Source: Halanaerobium sp. (lineage in GTDB: Bacteria > Bacillota > Halanaerobiia > Halanaerobiales > Halanaerobiaceae). From it: a DNA stretch of 8,291 nt. The translations under genes and the position numbers were made by a program. The stretch lies in NCBI GenBank assembly GCA_003070825.1, contig QBLP01000072.1, positions 1 through 8,291 on the forward strand, read 5' to 3'. Under the pieces are notes generated by a model, which saw only the letters and a list, made by a program, of their open reading frames with translations, did not search any database and was not told the origin of the DNA. This document shows positions 7,312 through 8,291 of this stretch, in pieces (position 1 is the first letter of the stretch; every line of letters begins with the position of its first letter).

Positions 7312-7328
7312 ATTTTATCAGATAAAAT
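7312..7328. promoter_or_regulatory. 17-base AT-rich palindrome, possible operator
   Basis: ATTTTATC and GATAAAAT flank a single central A, giving perfect 8-base arms. It sits between the permease terminator and the aminotransferase leader, and overlaps the terminator's U-rich tail. The position and symmetry fit a dimeric repressor site for the aminotransferase unit. No regulator gene is in the window, and AT-rich palindromes arise easily by chance. Confidence 0.35.
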
Positions 7329-7364
7329 AGAAAAACTCCACCGGCTTAAATCCAGCAGAGTTTT
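7323..7364 (-). terminator. Intrinsic terminator of the sugar ABC permease operon
   Basis: Minus-strand RNA can pair plus-strand positions 7352-7364 with 7332-7344 in a 13-bp stem with a 7-base loop, followed by UUCUAUUUUAU-like sequence. Three pairs are G-U on the minus strand but A-C mismatches on the plus strand, which indicates it serves minus-strand transcripts. It starts 47 bases after the permease stop codon and separates that operon from the aminotransferase unit. Confidence 0.8.
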
Positions 7365-7387
7365 CCTCTTATAAGGGAGGTGAAAAT

Positions 7388-7405
7388 TTCTAAGTACCCG
7401 GTACC
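7388..7405 (-). repeat. GTACCCGGTAC-family repeat after the permease stop codon
   Basis: Read on the minus strand this is GGTACCGGGTACTTAGAA, identical over 18 bases to the plus-strand copy at 6094-6111. It lies 5 bases beyond the permease stop codon and before the operon terminator. The two copies form an inverted pair flanking the aminotransferase gene. The plus-strand bases just before it (7375-7383) read GGGAGGTGA, a strong Shine-Dalgarno sequence with no proper gene behind it. Confidence 0.75.
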
Positions 7406-7410
7406 AGAAA

Positions 7411-8253
7411 TTACTTTCCAGAACCCATCGTCAGGCCGCGGATAAAGTATTTCTGTAAGAAAACAAAGACTACAATTGTTGGGATAGTAGCCAGTATAGC
7501 ACCAGCCACTAAAACACTCCAGGAGGTAATAAAATTACCCTTAAGTGTTGCCAGTCCGGCAGTTACTGGTTTAAATCTATCATCGCGCAGTAAAACCAGT
7601 GCCCAGATATAATCATTAAAAATCCAGGTAAACTGCAGAGTCCCCAGCGCCGCCAGAGCCGGAAGCGAAAGCGGAATGTATATTTTATAGAAAATCTTAA
7701 ATTCTGAAGCACCATCAATCCTGGCTGCTTCGGACAGTTCCTCCGGAATGGTAATCATATAGTTTCTCAAAAAGAAGGAACAAAAGCCCATCTGGAAAAC
7801 AGTGTGGATCATAATCAAACCCCAGTAATTATTATAGATTCCCAAAAAGTTGCTCAATCTAAAGACTGGAATTAAAAGAATCTGAAAGGGAATCAGCATT
7901 CCAGCAACAAACATTAGATAAATAAACATGTTGCCCTTAAATTTATATTTGGCCAGGGCAAAACCAACTAGAGAAGATAAAGCTAAGGTCCCAAATAAGG
8001 AAGGGATGGTAATAATGAAACTATTTTTTAAGTAGGTATTTAAATTTCCGTCTGACCAGGCTGTTGCAAAATTACTGAAAGTTACATTCTCAGGCAGACT
8101 CCAGAATCCATTATTCATAATATCATCCATTGTTCTAATTGAAGTCAAAAACGCCCCAAATACAGGCAGCAGCCAGACTATAGTAAATAAGAGTAGGGCA
8201 GCAAAAATTACTGCATGTTTGATTCTTTTTTTCTGATGAATTGATAACTGCAT
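7411..8253 (-). CDS. Carbohydrate ABC transporter permease, MalG type
   Basis: This 280-residue inner-membrane protein is the second permease of a type I (CUT1-like) sugar importer. Six hydrophobic segments are visible at about 13-35, 76-100, 108-131, 143-165, 195-220 and 247-268. The cytoplasmic EAA loop that docks on the ATPase reads EELSEAARIDGASEFKIFYK (171-190) followed by IPLSLP, with the conserved Glu, Ala-Ala, Asp-Gly and Pro in place. The C-terminal KYFIRGLTMGSGK matches the usual ending of MalG-type permeases (K/RGLTxGxxK). The start ATG overlaps the upstream stop as TAATG, with AAAGGGGAG ten bases before it, so it is coupled to the preceding gene. The transported sugar cannot be told from this subunit; the binding protein and first permease should lie beyond the right edge. 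Neither an ATPase gene nor a glycosidase is visible here. Confidence 0.93.
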   Translation of the reverse strand: MQLSIHQKKRIKHAVIFAALLLFTIVWLLPVFGAFLTSIRTMDDIMNNGFWSLPENVTFSNFATAWSDGNLNTYLKNSFIITIPSLFGTLALSSLVGFALAKYKFKGNMFIYLMFVAGMLIPFQILLIPVFRLSNFLGIYNNYWGLIMIHTVFQMGFCSFFLRNYMITIPEELSEAARIDGASEFKIFYKIYIPLSLPALAALGTLQFTWIFNDYIWALVLLRDDRFKPVTAGLATLKGNFITSWSVLVAGAILATIPTIVVFVFLQKYFIRGLTMGSGK

Positions 8254-8291
8254 TATTCGAGCTCCCCTTTCCTGATCTGGCGTAGATAAAT
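8253..8291 (-). CDS. 3' end of an upstream gene, probably the MalF-type permease partner (partial)
   Basis: An open frame enters from the right edge and encodes IYLRQIRKGELE before a TAA at 8253-8255. The stop overlaps the ATG of the downstream permease by one base (TAATG), the usual arrangement for paired sugar permease genes. A basic tail following a Tyr is typical of MalF/UgpA-like C-termini. Only twelve residues are visible, so the identity rests mostly on context. Confidence 0.55.
   Translation of the reverse strand: MYLRQIRKGELE

Noticed and set aside
6094..7405. Inverted repeats flanking the aminotransferase as ends of an insertion sequence or transposon
   Set aside because: The enclosed gene is an ordinary metabolic enzyme, no transposase is present, no target-site duplication is evident, and a third related element lies inside. 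Independent copies of a dispersed palindrome explain the pattern better.

Overview
The window looks like chromosomal DNA of a low-GC anaerobic bacterium of the Firmicutes type. Coding DNA is AT-rich, spacers are very AT-rich, Shine-Dalgarno sites are strong GGAG types, one gene starts with TTG, and intrinsic terminators end in U-runs. The acidic, Glu/Asp-rich proteins and a secreted enzyme carrying S-layer homology (SLH) motifs would fit a halophilic fermenter such as the Halanaerobiales. That placement is an inference from style, not from a marker gene.

All recognisable genes lie on the minus strand, so transcription runs from the right end to the left. From the right: the last codons of an upstream gene (8253-8291, probably the first permease of a sugar ABC transporter) overlap by one base a complete MalG-type carbohydrate ABC permease (7411-8253). 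That operon ends in an intrinsic terminator at 7323-7364. Next is a two-gene unit: a fold-type I PLP-dependent aminotransferase (6106-7230) whose 3' end overlaps by 23 bases an unusual Gfo/Idh/MocA oxidoreductase (5016-6128), closed by a terminator at 4942-4982. A 1202-residue secreted protein follows (1229-4837). It joins a CpdB-like cyclic-phosphodiesterase/nucleotidase module, three SLH motifs and a UshA-like 5'-nucleotidase module, and has its own terminator at 1162-1198. The last gene is a DUF362 protein (39-1073) with a good promoter of its own and an abnormal C-terminus.

Functionally, the permease pair would import a sugar or glycoside. The aminotransferase and oxidoreductase are translationally coupled and probably act on one small-molecule pathway, but the substrate cannot be read from sequence. 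The double nucleotidase would salvage phosphate and nucleosides from extracellular or periplasmic nucleotides while held on the cell wall. DUF362 has no agreed function.

The most noteworthy structure outside the genes is a short GC-rich near-palindrome family built on GTACCCGGTAC. An 18-base copy lies at 6094-6111, an identical inverted copy at 7388-7405, a related 15-bp-stem hairpin at 7265-7300, and a possible partial copy at the left edge. The 6094-6111 copy supplies the aminotransferase stop codon and N-terminal codons of the oxidoreductase. I see no RNA genes, CRISPR array, transposase or replication origin. Nothing here clearly amounts to a new defence or mobile system.
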